DNA of 64,000 bases from Lomentospora prolificans. Its lineage: Eukaryota > Ascomycota > Sordariomycetes > Microascales > Microascaceae. The stretch is taken from the NCBI GenBank assembly GCA_029532625.1, contig JARFXM010000004.1, positions 3,720,001 through 3,784,000 on the forward strand. Direction: 5' to 3'. Below, piece by piece: positions 45,253 to 56,791 of the stretch. Under the pieces are notes generated by a model that worked only from the letters and a program-made list of their open reading frames with translations, ran no database searches and was not told where the DNA came from. Both the position numbers and the translations under genes were made by a program. Every line of letters begins with the position of its first letter. Position 1 is the stretch's first letter.

Positions 45253-48012
45253 TTAAAAGAACTTGCCAGCCATCTTCGAGACGAGAGCTTCGTCCCTCTC
45301 CTGGTCCGAGTAGACGGCGGGGCTATCCTCAATTGCTGGAACAGGTCGGTCAAACGCATCGAATCGAACCCCGTTCTTCTTCGCCAACGCCCATTGGATC
45401 CCAAGCCTTAGAGCGGCGGCGGCAAGGGCCCAGAGGATGCCACCCACAGGAGCAGCAACGAACGCTCCAAAGACAGCCCAGTCACCGCTAGTGAGGCCCT
45501 GCTCGATAAGGATAAGGCGTCCACCAAGGTAAGCATCGCCGTAGTAAACCGTGCCGAAGAGGAAAACGGTGAAGATACCACCTAAGCCACCAATAACAAC
45601 CTCGAAACCACGCCACCAGAAGAAGAACCTGTCAGAGAGACCGAGAACAAGGACAGGAATAACAGCAGCTGAGACTAGGTCAGAAATGAGATAAATCTGG
45701 AGGATAGAGGGCGCCTTTAAGGCAAGAACGATCGTAGGGATGATAATAAGAACGACCATGGCCCGGATGTACCAGATGTTGAGACGGTTTCGAAAGAGAT
45801 CGTTGGAGGCGGTCGAGACCATAGCAGACTGGATACTGTCAAACGCAGCAGTGGACAGCGAGACGACCATAACGAGGACTATACCAACAACCCACGAAGG
45901 AAGCTGGTTTAGCAGGAGGAAGAAGGCAATTGAACGGTTTTCATCATCCGGATCACCCGAGAAGGCACCGGACCAGGTGGCAATGAGGCCGGTGCTGCCG
46001 ACCAAAGTCAAGATGATGCAGATAATGACGACGGCAACAGTCACACCGATCCAAAGGTCCTTGTCGGTCCGCGAGGCAAATGTGCGCAGCCACAGCGTTG
46101 AGAGGAAGAAATCGTTCGTCAGGATGCAAACCGGTAAGATGTATAGAAGCTGCCATCCCAAGGTAGATGCATCAAGTAAACCCGAAGGCTTGATGAGCGA
46201 GGTATCTATGTCCGTCTTTACGCCGATAGTGATGGTGGCAATAAAGATGAGACAGACTACCATGACGCCTTGGACAACGTCGGTCAGGAAAGAAATCTTG
46301 AAGCCGCCCAGAGCTAGAAACAAAACATGTCAGTTATACAGCTCCCAATTTCCAAGGAAGTCGGGGAATTCGTACAGGTATAAATGGTCGTGATGACACA
46401 CTGCACAATCATGACGGGCAGGCCGTCCAATCCAGTCAAAGCACCAACAACTTGGCCGATGGCTGACAACTCGGCAATCATGTACAGGAAGAGGGTGACA
46501 AGAGTCATGAAACTCAGGAACAAGGCACATGGGATGCCATAGCGTTGTCGAGTCCATTCGGTCAAGACGAAACCTTCAGGGCATCGCTTGCGAATCATGG
46601 GACCGAGGGCAGCAAACGTAAACAGCGGCAGCGATGACGAAAGAGCGTAAATCACAACTCCTTGGACGCCAGCAATAGTTGCGAGCTCCGGGTAGGAGAA
46701 CAAGATCGCAGATCCAAGGACTATACTAGTTAGTACTTCCAAGAACACGTTTTGGGGGGGCAAGAAATCATGACGACGGAAGGTCAGTCGGAGCGGCAGC
46801 ACGTTTCCCACGCAAGCATTAACTTGATCGAGTATTACGGTACAATCTCAGCTTCGTTTCCACAGACAGGCGTAATCTCCCAAGCTACCCAGACGAGCCG
46901 AGTCAAGGATTCTGACGAACTACCTTTTCAGTGGGGGGACTGAAAAAGGGCGTTGCCAGAAGGACGATCAACTCGTGGGCTTGGGGTGGATCCAGTCATC
47001 TGCTTCAACTCGGCGCCCGTAGTGAGCCGCAATCGCCTCCTCGAGAGTGAAATTGCTCCACCCAGGCCACCATAATGGAAGCGTGTCATAACGACCTTCG
47101 CATTGTAGGTGGTGAAAAGAGGTGCTTGCAAAAATCGACTCAAGAAGAGGCGATAGATTATGATCATGGGAAACCAACCTATATGTCAGCGTTCGCAAAG
47201 GGACGGAGCCCTGCCTCGGTTTCAGAGGCCAGTTTAGAGATAGAGGGCGAGTAGGAGTCGTGACCGGGTCTCAGAGGCCCTACAAAGGCGAGCCTCGTCT
47301 AAGACTATATCCGAGTCATCGCACTCGCTCCGCTCCCACGCTCCGAAGAGCGAGGCGATTCCGTTCCCCGAATATATTCTGTGCGTTGTGCGAAATTGCT
47401 TGCTGCCGCTCTGAATCTGAAAGATAAGGATGATTGGGAAGAGTTCCGTTCTCAGCCGGCGCAAGGCTCGGCTTAAAAAGAATTGTTCCCAACCCTCTGC
47501 TGCTGCTGCTGATGCTACTCTACTCACCGGCGGCGACAAAGTTGAAGGCCAGTGGAAGAGCTGGGTAGAAGTTAGTTCCTCGTCATTCTGGTCGAATAGA
47601 AGAAGGGATTCGATTCAAAGTCGGCGAGAGCAGGGTACAGCTGGAGAAGGGTGGTTGGAGTCGCAAAACTGCACAATCCCGGGCCCAGTAGTCTCCTTTC
47701 CAGCGCTCGCCAGACCAGTAGATGCGTGCTAACCCTTTTGAGTTCCATTGCCGGAAAGGAAGCTGTCCTTGGATTTGGACATCTTCCAGGCAATGCCAGT
47801 TCCCATGATCCTAATGAGCGGTCCTGGTCAGCAGCCACTCGATATACCACGCGCGAACAAACCAAGTCAATGCAAAGACAATGAACCCCTTCGAGCAAGC
47901 AGTTTTGCGCAATCCGGGGGGGATTGGGGTTGGTGAAGAAGGTATCGTACAAGAAGATGCCATAGGTCACGTATATAATGGCGTTCGACGCCTCGAAGGA
48001 CGGCTGACCCAT
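45253..48012 (-). CDS. Sodium/solute symporter (SSS) family transporter, 525 aa
   Basis: Five exons on the minus strand: 48012-47951, 47810-47734, 47560-47528 (33 nt), 46720-46376, 46313-45253; introns 140, 173, 807 and 62 nt. The joined N-terminus reads MGQPSFEASNAIIYVTYGIFL-IMGTGIAWK...SGNGTQK-ALPLAFNFVAA-VLGSAILFSYPE, continuous with the fungal SSS pattern, so the 807-nt intron is required. About 12-13 hydrophobic spans are visible. Conserved blocks are CPEGFVLTEWTRQRYG, TTIYTSLGGFKISF, TNDFFLSTLWLRTFASRTDKDLW, STAAFDSIQSA and ISDLVSAA. Fungal relatives are often called urea/polyamine (Dur3-like) permeases, but this subgroup differs from Dur3 at the N-terminus and its substrate is unknown. 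It acts at a cellular membrane. An ATG-containing open frame inside the large intron (46968-47198) is not part of the transporter. Confidence 0.88.
46923..46949. repeat. Hairpin with a six-G loop inside the long symporter intron
   Basis: CCTTTTCAGT (46923-46932) and ACTGAAAAAGG (46939-46949) are complementary around GGGGGG. Confidence 0.85.
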
Positions 48013-49344
48013 GATGCCGGTAGATCGGCTACGATTATTAACTACAAAAAGCGATCGGACGATGTGCAAGTTTAGAACGAAAAAGCGAGATGGAGGAGTT
48101 GGCCAGCTCGATGAAGCAGGCAGGTAATAGAACGTCCAAGGTTCTGACCAAAGTTAAAATATTGTGAGGAAAGGGGAAAAACTTTCAGTGGCAACGCCAT
48201 CATCGAATTGGGTCATACTATGTGTCCTTGCTTCCCTATTTATACCAAGTACATGGCTCCTTCTGGTTTTGTTCCCCTCCAAAAATCACCAAGAAAAAAA
48301 TTTCCTCGCGCGGAGGAACGATTAGCTTCCTAGTGGATTTTTAGCACCATCCCTCCACCCCTACTAGATCAAAACGTACGTAAAAGGGTCTGTCGTTGGT
48401 TGAGGCCAAGCCCTGCCGGGCCCTTCCCTGTCAACTGATCGAATGGATGGCCAGCTATCACTGAATCGGAGGGCTGCAAGAGTCTCATCGAGGTATAGTG
48501 TGGGGGTCTCCCATCCATTTCATGGCAACTCGGGCTGGGCTGCTCCCCACGCCGACCGCTGGTGGCGGGCACTCAACCGCTGGCGTTCGCAACATTCGAA
48601 GATTATTAGGCCGCGTCCCGCACCCCGTGGTTACAGGATAACATGGAACAATGTGACGGGCTATCATGCATTTTTATCCCCAAAGAGAATTGCAGGAGAC
48701 AGTATCAACCAGCAGGCGAGAACCTTGTCCTCATCTTGGCGATGCCTCTCCGCAGGTAGTAAGTCTTGCCTCAGAAACATAGCCAGCGCTTCCAGTTCCG
48801 CTCTTCAAACATAGCTCGAAAATCTCTGGCGCGTTTCACAAATAGATTGACCTCGATAGGGACAAGGACTTGACTGAATTCCTTTTTCTTATAAACTCGT
48901 GCTAGGTGTCTGCTATGGCCCTTCTGAAAAGAATCAAAAACAAAGAGAAGAAAAGAAAGAGAAAGAAAAGAAAGAGAAAGAAAAGAAAGAGAAAGAAAAG
49001 AAAGAGAAAGAGAAGAGAAAAGAGAAAGAAAGAGAGAACAAAGACAACAGAAAATTAGACTTGTGCGTATCAGCACCCAGTGAGAAATCAAAGAACGAGA
49101 AATAGTTGTAACCTCCAGCCGTGAACAACACCAGTCTCCCTTCCATCGGAGGAAACACGTGAATCAAATGCATAAACTAACTGCAAGGGTGCAATCAAGA
49201 ACCAGCAGTAGGTTCATTGTTGCTTGAATAATCGATAGAAACTTGTGCGTCCTAAACGAATATATGTGATCAATTAACCACATTTGGAACGACTGGGCCA
49301 TAGTTCTTGCAAACACCTGCTCTGTAACGTGAACATTGAGGGCA
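48013..49344. other. Intergenic region with a GA-rich tandem repeat
   Basis: Left part is the symporter promoter; right part follows the stop of the RRM gene. Contains the GA-rich repeat at 48946-49038 (listed separately) and GGCCAGC near 48449. Open frames over the repeat are translations of simple sequence. No gene supported. Confidence 0.4.
48946..49038 (+). repeat. GA-rich minisatellite, 15-nt unit GAAAGAAAAGAAAGA
   Basis: At least three exact tandem copies of the 15-nt unit from 48961, with degenerate GA-rich sequence on both sides. Strand asymmetry is complete (purine-only). Confidence 0.9.
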
Positions 49345-52061
49345 TCACTGCCCAGCAGGGTTATGGGCACGCAAAACACCTTCAGACGACTGGGGACGTC
49401 CATTAACACTACCAGCACCTCTAGCATTCAGCATAGCCTGGAGATGTACCAAAGGGTCTGTGACAGGCTGAGGGAGCTGGGCAGCGGGGAGTGAGAGCGA
49501 TGAAGGCGCGTTCAAGAGGACTGGATTGAATCCAGGTGCAGGTGCACCAGCAACGTTCATTCCAACAGGGCGCGTGAGGGTCGTGTTGAAGTTCATGGAC
49601 TGAGCTCCATTGTTGCGATCCGGCGGCTGTAGGGAATATTGACGGCCAAGCTGAAGGTTGAGGTCTGCCATGCCAGTAGCGGCAGAAGAAAAAGTCTCCT
49701 GAGGATATTGATGGCCCGCATATTGGAGGCTGGAACCCGACATACTAGCCGGAGCATAGTTGCCCGAAGTAAAGGAGTCTTGAGGGACCAAGTTAGACAA
49801 GCCCGGCTGCTGAGCTTGGACAGTCGTTACTCCGCCCGAGTTAAGCCCGCCAAGCTGCAGGAAGCCGTTATGCGGAGCGAGATCAAGCGCGTTGGCGTTC
49901 AAAGCCTGAAGGATGGCCGGATGACTATGCAACGACCGTGGCTGGATAATGGAGTAAGGAAGCTGCTGTTGGAGCGGAACATCCGTCTGGCCCCTGGGTA
50001 AGCCTTGGGACAGCAGCATCCCGATTGGGTTACCCGCTACACTGAGAGATGTAGCGTCAAAGGCCTGTGCCATCGACGAGGTGGCCGCACTTTGAGCAAG
50101 GTTGTGTCTGAAGGCATTGCTTGAGTTGCGGGCTGTATCATTGACAGCGCTCAATCCACCGCGGCGGGATGGGGCAATGAGAGTGGTTTCCTCCAGACGA
50201 GAGGCTAAGGAACGGCCATGGTTGCGGAACGAGCCGCCACCCATGTTTGCTGACGATGAGGCATGGCGCTGCTGACGGCGTCCGCCAGCCCCGCCATTAG
50301 TCTTGGTGGCAATAGCTCTTCTCCTCTCGACCCTGAGGACGAGGCCGCGGAGAGCCGTGTTGTGCTGTTCCAGGATAGTGTTCAGTATTATATTCTATAT
50401 ATACTGCTTAGGAAGATGGCGAACAACCACTTACCGCAACTCTAACAGCAACCTCCACGTGGTCGGGGCGAGACAGCTCGATGAACGCATGGGCATTCCT
50501 GCCTACAATGGGAATGATTTCGATCGAGCGAATTGAAGGCTCCACATCCTTGAAGATACCGCGGACTTCAGCTTCAGTAGTGTCAATAGGCATGTTGCCA
50601 CAGTAGACCGTTCGTCGGTCTTTGTCATAAGCTCTCAGGCGAGGAATCGGTCGAGGGCTCGGGTCCCCTTGATCGAATATGATAGGGCCACTGATTTCAG
50701 AATTGCGCGAGCCCCAGCTGCCGGCATGAGCGTGTTGGTTGCCATTATCATCATTACTGGCAGTCCCCTCAATGACTTGAGCCTTGTATCGATGATTATC
50801 GAGCGACTAAACCGTCCATAGATAAGTTAGACCGTTCCGGAATACGATCGATCGGAGCTCGAAGTGGGCAAGGCAATACGTACGGCACTCAAATCCCGGT
50901 TTTCAACCCATTTGTGAAACGCAACCTTGACTCCAAAGGGAGCGTCATAGGCGTCAAGGAGTCGGTTTGAAGCAAGGGTTACGCGCGCGTGGCCCATGCC
51001 TTGGATGAGCCCGCGGACCTCTGGGACCGAAATCGGACTTCCATCAACACGGGAGACCAGCCAATGTCCTAAGATTTTGTTAGCGAGTGAATCCTGATAG
51101 AAAGTGCTGTCACCACACGTACGTTTGCTATTGCACATTTCAATCCTGCAGGGGCGGCCTAAAATCTTGGATCCCATGGCATCGGCCATGGCTCTCTCTG
51201 CATGTGCAACCTCCTAAACGTGGTGGCTTAGTATACCTAATGAGTGAAATCAATAGCTGGGGTTCCTTTGACTAACAATGAACTGCACGAATGCAAATGG
51301 CATCTTAGAAGCTCTCTGTTGTCGTACTTTGACGAAAACGGTACCGTATCGGCTGAAGAGAGCAGTTAACTCATACTCAAGGTCATCTAGGTCCGCGCTG
51401 TCGAGGAGACTATAGAGAAAAGAATTACATTAGCATTTCTAAGAACTTGCCAAATTAAAACTGCTGCATAAGGCCCTCTTACTTTGCAACAAAGAGGCAT
51501 GCATCAGCGGAATATGCCTGTTGAGGGTCGAACTTCGTGTTCCTGACAGTGATGATGTGAGGAGCCGGAGTAGCTATGTCGAGGACGTCAATGTTTTCTC
51601 CTTGAGGTTGACCCAAGCCATTATTTGCGGACTGCTCTGATCCGGCTAGAGAGGTCGAGTTGACGGGACCAGCATGTCCGCTCTGAGAGGTGGAGGCATT
51701 CGAATGTGCCTGAGTTGCAAAGGTGCTAAAAGCAGGATGCCACCCGTTAACTACAGATTGAAACTCGGACACAATGGAAAACTTACTCTGCAGTATCAAT
51801 GGCAATTTGCGGAACTATGGCACTACCACCAATGGTGGCTTGCTGAGCCGTGGGTCGAGGACTAGCCGACGTGAAGATATCAGTGCTGCTGTCATTTTGC
51901 GTGTATATCAAAGTATAAAGAGGAGGCACTGTCGGTCGAATCTCCGAAAATGATTGGGATTCAGCATGGTCTGCAGTTTCATCGGGGCCAAGATTCTGGT
52001 TTGTCAAGGAGGATGGAAATGTTCCGCTGCCACTACCGTGGAGGTTAAAGGGATAGTCCAT
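49345..52061 (-). CDS. RNA-binding protein with three RRM-type domains, about 772 aa
   Basis: Seven exons on the minus strand: 52061-51787, 51725-51483, 51409-51277, 51213-51123, 51068-50884, 50806-50435, 50364-49345; introns 61, 73, 63, 54, 77 and 70 nt, in frame throughout. RRM1 (about 165-250) has RNP2 ACLFVAKN and RNP1 MPFAFVQF; RRM2-like (about 250-320) starts HWLVSRV; RRM3 (about 365-445) has TVYCGNMP and AHAFIEL followed by ALRGLVLRVERRR. The C-terminal half is Gln/Asn/Ser/Leu-rich and disordered. The arrangement resembles fungal multi-RRM regulators, but I cannot assign an orthologue; Mei2- or Pumilio-type functions are speculation. The start is uncertain: ATG 52061 (MDYPFNLHG) is chosen, and ATG 52112 is in frame 17 codons earlier. 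The last intron could also use an acceptor 30 nt earlier (adding 10 residues), but that would make it only 40 nt. Confidence 0.82.
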
Positions 52062-53843
52062 CCTTGGACGTTGTGTAGAGGTGTTTTTAGTTACTATTGC
52101 CAGCATTAGCATGGTTCATCTTAGGAGACTGTGAGATCAACAGCAATGAAAGAGGAAGAAATAAAGAAAGACAAGGCAAGTGTCCAGGGTCATGGAGTGA
52201 GGATAGTTAAAGATAGGCTCATCTGTCCTCTCAAATATAGAGTGGAGGAGCAGAGAAAGCAGAGAATTAAAAGCTGCTAGAGTCGAAACAATCGACTAAC
52301 TAGATAACACTTACCTTCGTTGGTGGTAAAAGAAGTGCAAAGTCTAGGGGTGGTGATAGAAGGAAGTGTGACTGGGAGGACTTGTCAGAAGCTGTCCTAG
52401 TTGAAATGCTTGTAAAAATGGAAGAATGGTTATGAAGTGTTAGGGGAAGAGATAATGAAGGACCTCTCGAGGCCATTTGTAGAAATCACACTAACCCATC
52501 ACTATGTAACTAGAGGGGATAGAAGAGGATGGAAGAGGAAAAGAAACAAGAATAGGAGGATGATAGTTCTTGAACAAGATAGCTTGAATCAAAGGGCAGA
52601 CTTACTTTAGATGATGAGCTCTCGATGCTGGCGATCTGTCAATCCTAGCATGGAGAAGATAGTAATGAAGAAGAAGAGATTCAGGAATAGGTTGGAAGCG
52701 TGGGCAGATTTATATCTGTTCAGAGGAGGGCAGAACTTCACAATAGCCTCAGACCTGATCACAAACCCTAGTGCTCTTACTGGAGCAAGACCTAGGCAGG
52801 TTCATCATTCATATTGTGGCCATGATGATTGTAAGAACTATGCCTCAGTCGCTCCTGATGCTGTTGAACATGTAGAGGAAGGATCGACAGACTCGACCAC
52901 AACCTACACTGCTCCAGATCCTCTTACCTGTATCCTCAGCAGCAGCAATCTAGTGCTGGGCGATTGAAGAGCCCTGATCAGATCCAAAGTCCCGTGATGG
53001 GTTTCCACAAATGCTAGACCTCGAGGTCGGTGTCCAAACATGCCGAGATTAATTATAGATTTTTTGAAACTCACTAGAGAGCGTTATTCACATTAATACC
53101 TGACAAGTTATCCCTCCCACCTCCGTCGACCATGGTTAGGACTCCAACATACCGATCCAGGCTATTCAGATACAGTTCAATTACAAGTAACTTATGGGAT
53201 CTATTCTTCTATAGGAATATCCCAGGGACGTTGATATCTATTAAACTAGGACCAGAAAGTAGCCTGGCGAGCGAGTTCCATTGTTTCGGCTAGGAGAACT
53301 TACACCGAGCCTGGGTGCTAGAACATGGTAGTAAGCGATTATGAGAGCCAGCCAAAAAGGCCCAATCCTTCAAACACAGATTGAATATAAGAGGACATCG
53401 GAGCAAGTGGCCAGAGTAAAAGTGCATGCTTGTCCTTATAGGAATTAAATTGAGTTTAAATAACACGAGATCGTGGATTGTATTGTACTGGAGGTACACG
53501 GAAGCCTCGCGGACGCCACAGCTCTACACGGGCCGGTTGAGGTGGACGGCGGACGTTGTGCTGGTTTGGTCACGTGGTAAATATCCGGCTCCGAAGTGGG
53601 TCCGCACCTGGTGATTGAAGTTGTGCACCTGCTTTGTCGAAACGAAGCTCGCCATCGTCATTGCTTCGCCTAGCATTGAACAACGTTCCTTCCTGGCGCG
53701 ACCTGGATTATGGCACAATACACCTCCGACTATTTTCCGCGTCAGTTACGGGCTAGAGCAGAAGTATCTTGAGTGCTTCTCGACTTGCGACAAGTTTTCA
53801 CAGTCTCCGAGGTCAATCTGAGTTCGCAACCTCCATCAGCGCC
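52062..53843. other. 1.8-kb intergenic region, AT-richer than its surroundings
   Basis: Divergent promoter region of the RRM gene and CIA30. The part at 52100-53100 is noticeably AT-rich and probably includes a long 5' leader of the RRM gene. A 118-codon open frame (52611-52967) lacks protein-like features. No gene supported. Confidence 0.4.
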
Positions 53844-54763
53844 ATGCGGCCAACAGTTCGCTTATACAGGGGGTTCGTGGGGAGGAGCATGGATGAACTT
53901 AAGCGCTATACTCAGATTGGTATGTGGGCGTCTCTGAATAGACAAATTCGTCAACTACGGATGTGGCTAACCCGCAACTACCGGTTCCGGCAGTGGTGAA
54001 TCTCGAAGCGATCCGTGGGCCCCAAGGCCCATACACCCTCCAAACTTTCGACACCCCCGAATCAGTGCAAGAATGCAAACTACTATCCGACGCCGACATT
54101 GGCGGCTTCTCGAAGAGTCTTCTCGACTGGCACGCTTCCGAAGCATCCCCTAAAGCCTCTACCACACCCAAATCCGCACGCTCCAACCCCCATCTTCCTC
54201 AAACCAACGGCTACGCCCGCTTCCACGGCGTGATATCAACTGAACTACCAAAAGACCGCCCAGAGATCCAGCGCACAGGCTACGCTGCCTGGCGGACGCC
54301 CGACCGTAAGCCCACCGTCTTTGGCCGGAGCTACTGGAACATCGACCCCTACGACTACCTCGCCATGCGCATCAAGTCCGATGGCAGGAGCTACTTCATA
54401 AATGTGCAGACGGACTCAATCGTGCCGACAGATCTGCATCAGCACCGCCTCTTTGCCAAGAGGCCTGGTCAGTGGGAGACTGTGCTGATTCACTGGAATG
54501 ATTTCGTGAGGACGAATCACGGCATGGCGATTGAGCCCCAGACTGAGATTCTGAGGCAAAAGGTGAAGAGTATAGGTGTTGGGTTGACGGACAGGCGTCC
54601 CGGGCCGTTTGAGCTCTGTATCGAGAGGATATGGGCTACCAACGACCCGGCCGAGGCGGATATCGAGGATGGACCGTCCATGAGTATGGGCAGCTTGAAA
54701 AACCGTCTCGGAGAAAAGGTATCCTGGACTTCAGGATCATCCGAGACGAGCCAGAAAGCATGA
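53844..54763 (+). CDS. CIA30: Complex I intermediate-associated protein 30 (CIA30 / NDUFAF1-like), 281 aa
   Basis: Two exons: 53844-53919 and 53994-54763; intron 74 nt (GTATGT...GGCAG). The start MRPTVRLYRGFVGRSMDELKR is an arginine-rich mitochondrial-type N-terminus. The CIA30 domain follows with ADIGGFSKSLLDW, YARFHGVIS, GYAAWRTPD, WNIDPYDYLAMRIKSDGRSYFINVQTD and the late GPFELCIERIWA block. CIA30 is a matrix chaperone that binds a membrane-arm intermediate during assembly of respiratory complex I. An in-frame ATG at 53963 lies inside the intron and would lose the import signal, so 53844 is preferred. The C-terminal 40 residues are acidic then Ser-rich. Confidence 0.93.
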
Positions 54764-55207
54764 ACTAAAAGATGTTAGTATTTATTTGGAAGGGAGTAGT
54801 TAGAAACCCGGATGGGCCGAATCACCTTTTCGGGTAGACATGGCTATCTATTGTACTATATGGCATACCATTTTGTAAATATCAATCCCGATGCACTCAG
54901 AAAAGACTCTTGAGTTTGTACCCAACAGGCGCGCCTCTGAGTGCCTCTTTCTCGTTGGGATCGTAGGTGATCAGGGCTCGAGTCTGGTGGCACGCTGCCG
55001 CCCACAGACGAGTATTACGGAGGACACACGTCAACAAATATTAGAACAAAGGCCATCCAAAGACTGTCTATTTTCGGCTCTATATCAAAATCTCTAATGC
55101 AACAGATGCCTTCCATCGCCATTGCCCCTTCGTATATATACAAGATAGAAACCAGAAAGCCATTACTTTACAAATGAACACATGCAGGTTCGCCAACAGC
55201 CACCTAC
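54764..55207. other. Intergenic region between convergent genes
   Basis: 3' regions of CIA30 (+) and the ketopantoate-reductase-like gene (-). AT-rich at 54840-54890 and 55120-55180. No gene seen. Confidence 0.4.
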
Positions 55208-56791
55208 CTAATACAGATCCCGGTGCGGCCTCGACGTAATCTCAAACGGAACTTGTTCCTCCAACTCTTTTATGCGCATTCCATGCCTCGCCTTAATCAT
55301 TGCAACCACCATTTCATTATGAGGACAAGGCACACCCAACTGTTTGCCCCGCCTGATGAAATAACCATTGAAGGCGTTGATATCGACCTTGTGGCCGTGG
55401 GAGAGGAGAGTGGCCATCCGGCTCGGAGTTGGCTTCATAGAACGAAGCTTCGCAAGGCACACCTTCCTCAGCGTCTCCCGCTCAACCATGCTGCGGATAA
55501 GTGGCGAATTTTGAACTTCGGGAAGAACTGCCACTACCTGTTGGATCTCGTCCAGAAGCATCATCATTAAGGTCATGCCCCACTTGATCTGCGTAACCTC
55601 ATCGTATCGGCATCCTACCACAACGCAGACAGGGTCGACGACTGCGGTAAAGATCATGGCTTGGAACTTGATGTGAAGCCACTTGTGGAATGGCGTCAAT
55701 TGAGCATTGAGGTGTGCCGAGGACTTGAAGGAATCGATGAGGCCCGTTGCTAACGGTGATTCTTTCGGTGGCTTAGACAAGGCAGGGTCGATTGGCACAA
55801 GACGTGTTTTTATCGGAAGAATGTGCACAGGACCGCCCGCTTGGTTGGATGTAGCTGGCTTGTTGAACGAGGTTCTGTGTGGCTCCCGGAGAAGCCGGTC
55901 AGAAGGTAGATGGCCAAGGACATATTCAGGTTTAGGTGCACCTTCACCAGAGAACACCTTTTCGCTTAGTTCTTCGGCAACTCCCAACCCGTCGTGCATT
56001 AGACACAGCGCAGTCTCGTTGTCGATGCGATGTTTTAGCGTCTCCATATGCTGAATACAATCGACCGCGGAGCCGGTAGTAATTAAATTGCTGATACGTC
56101 CCTGAGACGCGTTTTGAGCGTCCTCCCCTTTCCTTGGGGGAAGCCGCTCAGAATCCGGTCGCCCGCTGTTAGGTTTGAACTCGAAGTCCACAATCTTTCC
56201 GCGGGTAGGCTTTAGAAGATGAACAGAATCATAGAGCGGCTGAAGTTCAAACGCCAAGAATCGGGCTCTGGGATCTGAATCTAATATATGCAACGTCCGG
56301 GGACCGTCCGTAGCACTTCCTCCGTCGCCGGAAACGACTGGTGGGAGTGGGCGTTGTGCGGAAGGCCTAGTCTCCTGAAGGTACCATGTCCCATTACCAC
56401 CTCGTGTCCAGAGCGCAGAAGGCGATTCGTCTTTAACGGCATTCTGAGTAGGAGAAGCCGAAGGGTGGTTGGTCTGAGATGTTCGCGTCGGTCGAGCTGG
56501 GAGTAGCGGAGATTTGGATCGGTGATAGGGAACGGAGGAGGGTCGCGTGTCTGTAGCGCTCGTAATGGTTCGGTGGGTGGAAGGGGAGTTGGTCTGGATG
56601 AATCTGGAGGATTGAGACCTGGTGGCCGCCCGGCCCACCCAAGTGCTACCGCGGGAGCATTGCTTGAGTATCTGAGGTATCCGAGCAGTTGCCCGGCGGT
56701 CTGCTAAACTCCCGGCCACAGTGATGGTGATAGGGGACTGGATGATGGGCCAATTGTGGTCGAGATGACCACGGGAAAAGAGCCCGATGAT
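55208..56791 (-). CDS. Ketopantoate reductase (ApbA/PanE)-like protein, probably mitochondrial; 5' end unresolved, at least 527 aa visible
   Basis: The frame is open from 56791 to TGA 55208, but no ATG occurs in frame before the middle of the protein. A 3' splice site (TTGTATTTAG) sits exactly at the upstream end, so at least one 5' exon is missing from my model. The C-terminal third has the ApbA_C helical domain, including the family block VDINAFNGYFIRRGKQLGVPCPHNEMVVAMIKAR (positions near 470-503 of the visible part) and FKAMIFTAVVDP-like packing. The N-terminal half is Ser/Thr/Arg/Pro-rich, and the Rossmann GxGxxG nucleotide motif expected at the start of this fold is not recognisable (LHILDSDPRARFLAFEL occupies the place). 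Fungal proteins of this kind, including the Cbs2-type mitochondrial factors, may be non-enzymatic; that link is inference. True pantothenate synthesis activity is doubtful. Confidence 0.7.
   Translation of the reverse strand: MIGLFSRGHLDHNWPIIQSPITITVAGSLADRRATARIPQILKQCSRGSTWVGRAATRSQSSRFIQTNSPSTHRTITSATDTRPSSVPYHRSKSPLLPARPTRTSQTNHPSASPTQNAVKDESPSALWTRGGNGTWYLQETRPSAQRPLPPVVSGDGGSATDGPRTLHILDSDPRARFLAFELQPLYDSVHLLKPTRGKIVDFEFKPNSGRPDSERLPPRKGEDAQNASQGRISNLITTGSAVDCIQHMETLKHRIDNETALCLMHDGLGVAEELSEKVFSGEGAPKPEYVLGHLPSDRLLREPHRTSFNKPATSNQAGGPVHILPIKTRLVPIDPALSKPPKESPLATGLIDSFKSSAHLNAQLTPFHKWLHIKFQAMIFTAVVDPVCVVVGCRYDEVTQIKWGMTLMMMLLDEIQQVVAVLPEVQNSPLIRSMVERETLRKVCLAKLRSMKPTPSRMATLLSHGHKVDINAFNGYFIRRGKQLGVPCPHNEMVVAMIKARHGMRIKELEEQVPFEITSRPHRDLY

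Noticed and set aside
47848..47888. Candidate exon reading GFIVFALTWFVRAW in the symporter gene
   Set aside because: Using it forces a frame break and a 37-nt intron. Splicing 47951 directly to 47810 gives GIFL-IMGTGIAW, in frame and matching the family.
48899..49105. Lys/Glu-rich open frame
   Set aside because: Direct translation of the GA minisatellite.
52611..52967. Plus-strand open frame, 118 codons
   Set aside because: In AT-rich promoter DNA, no protein-like pattern.
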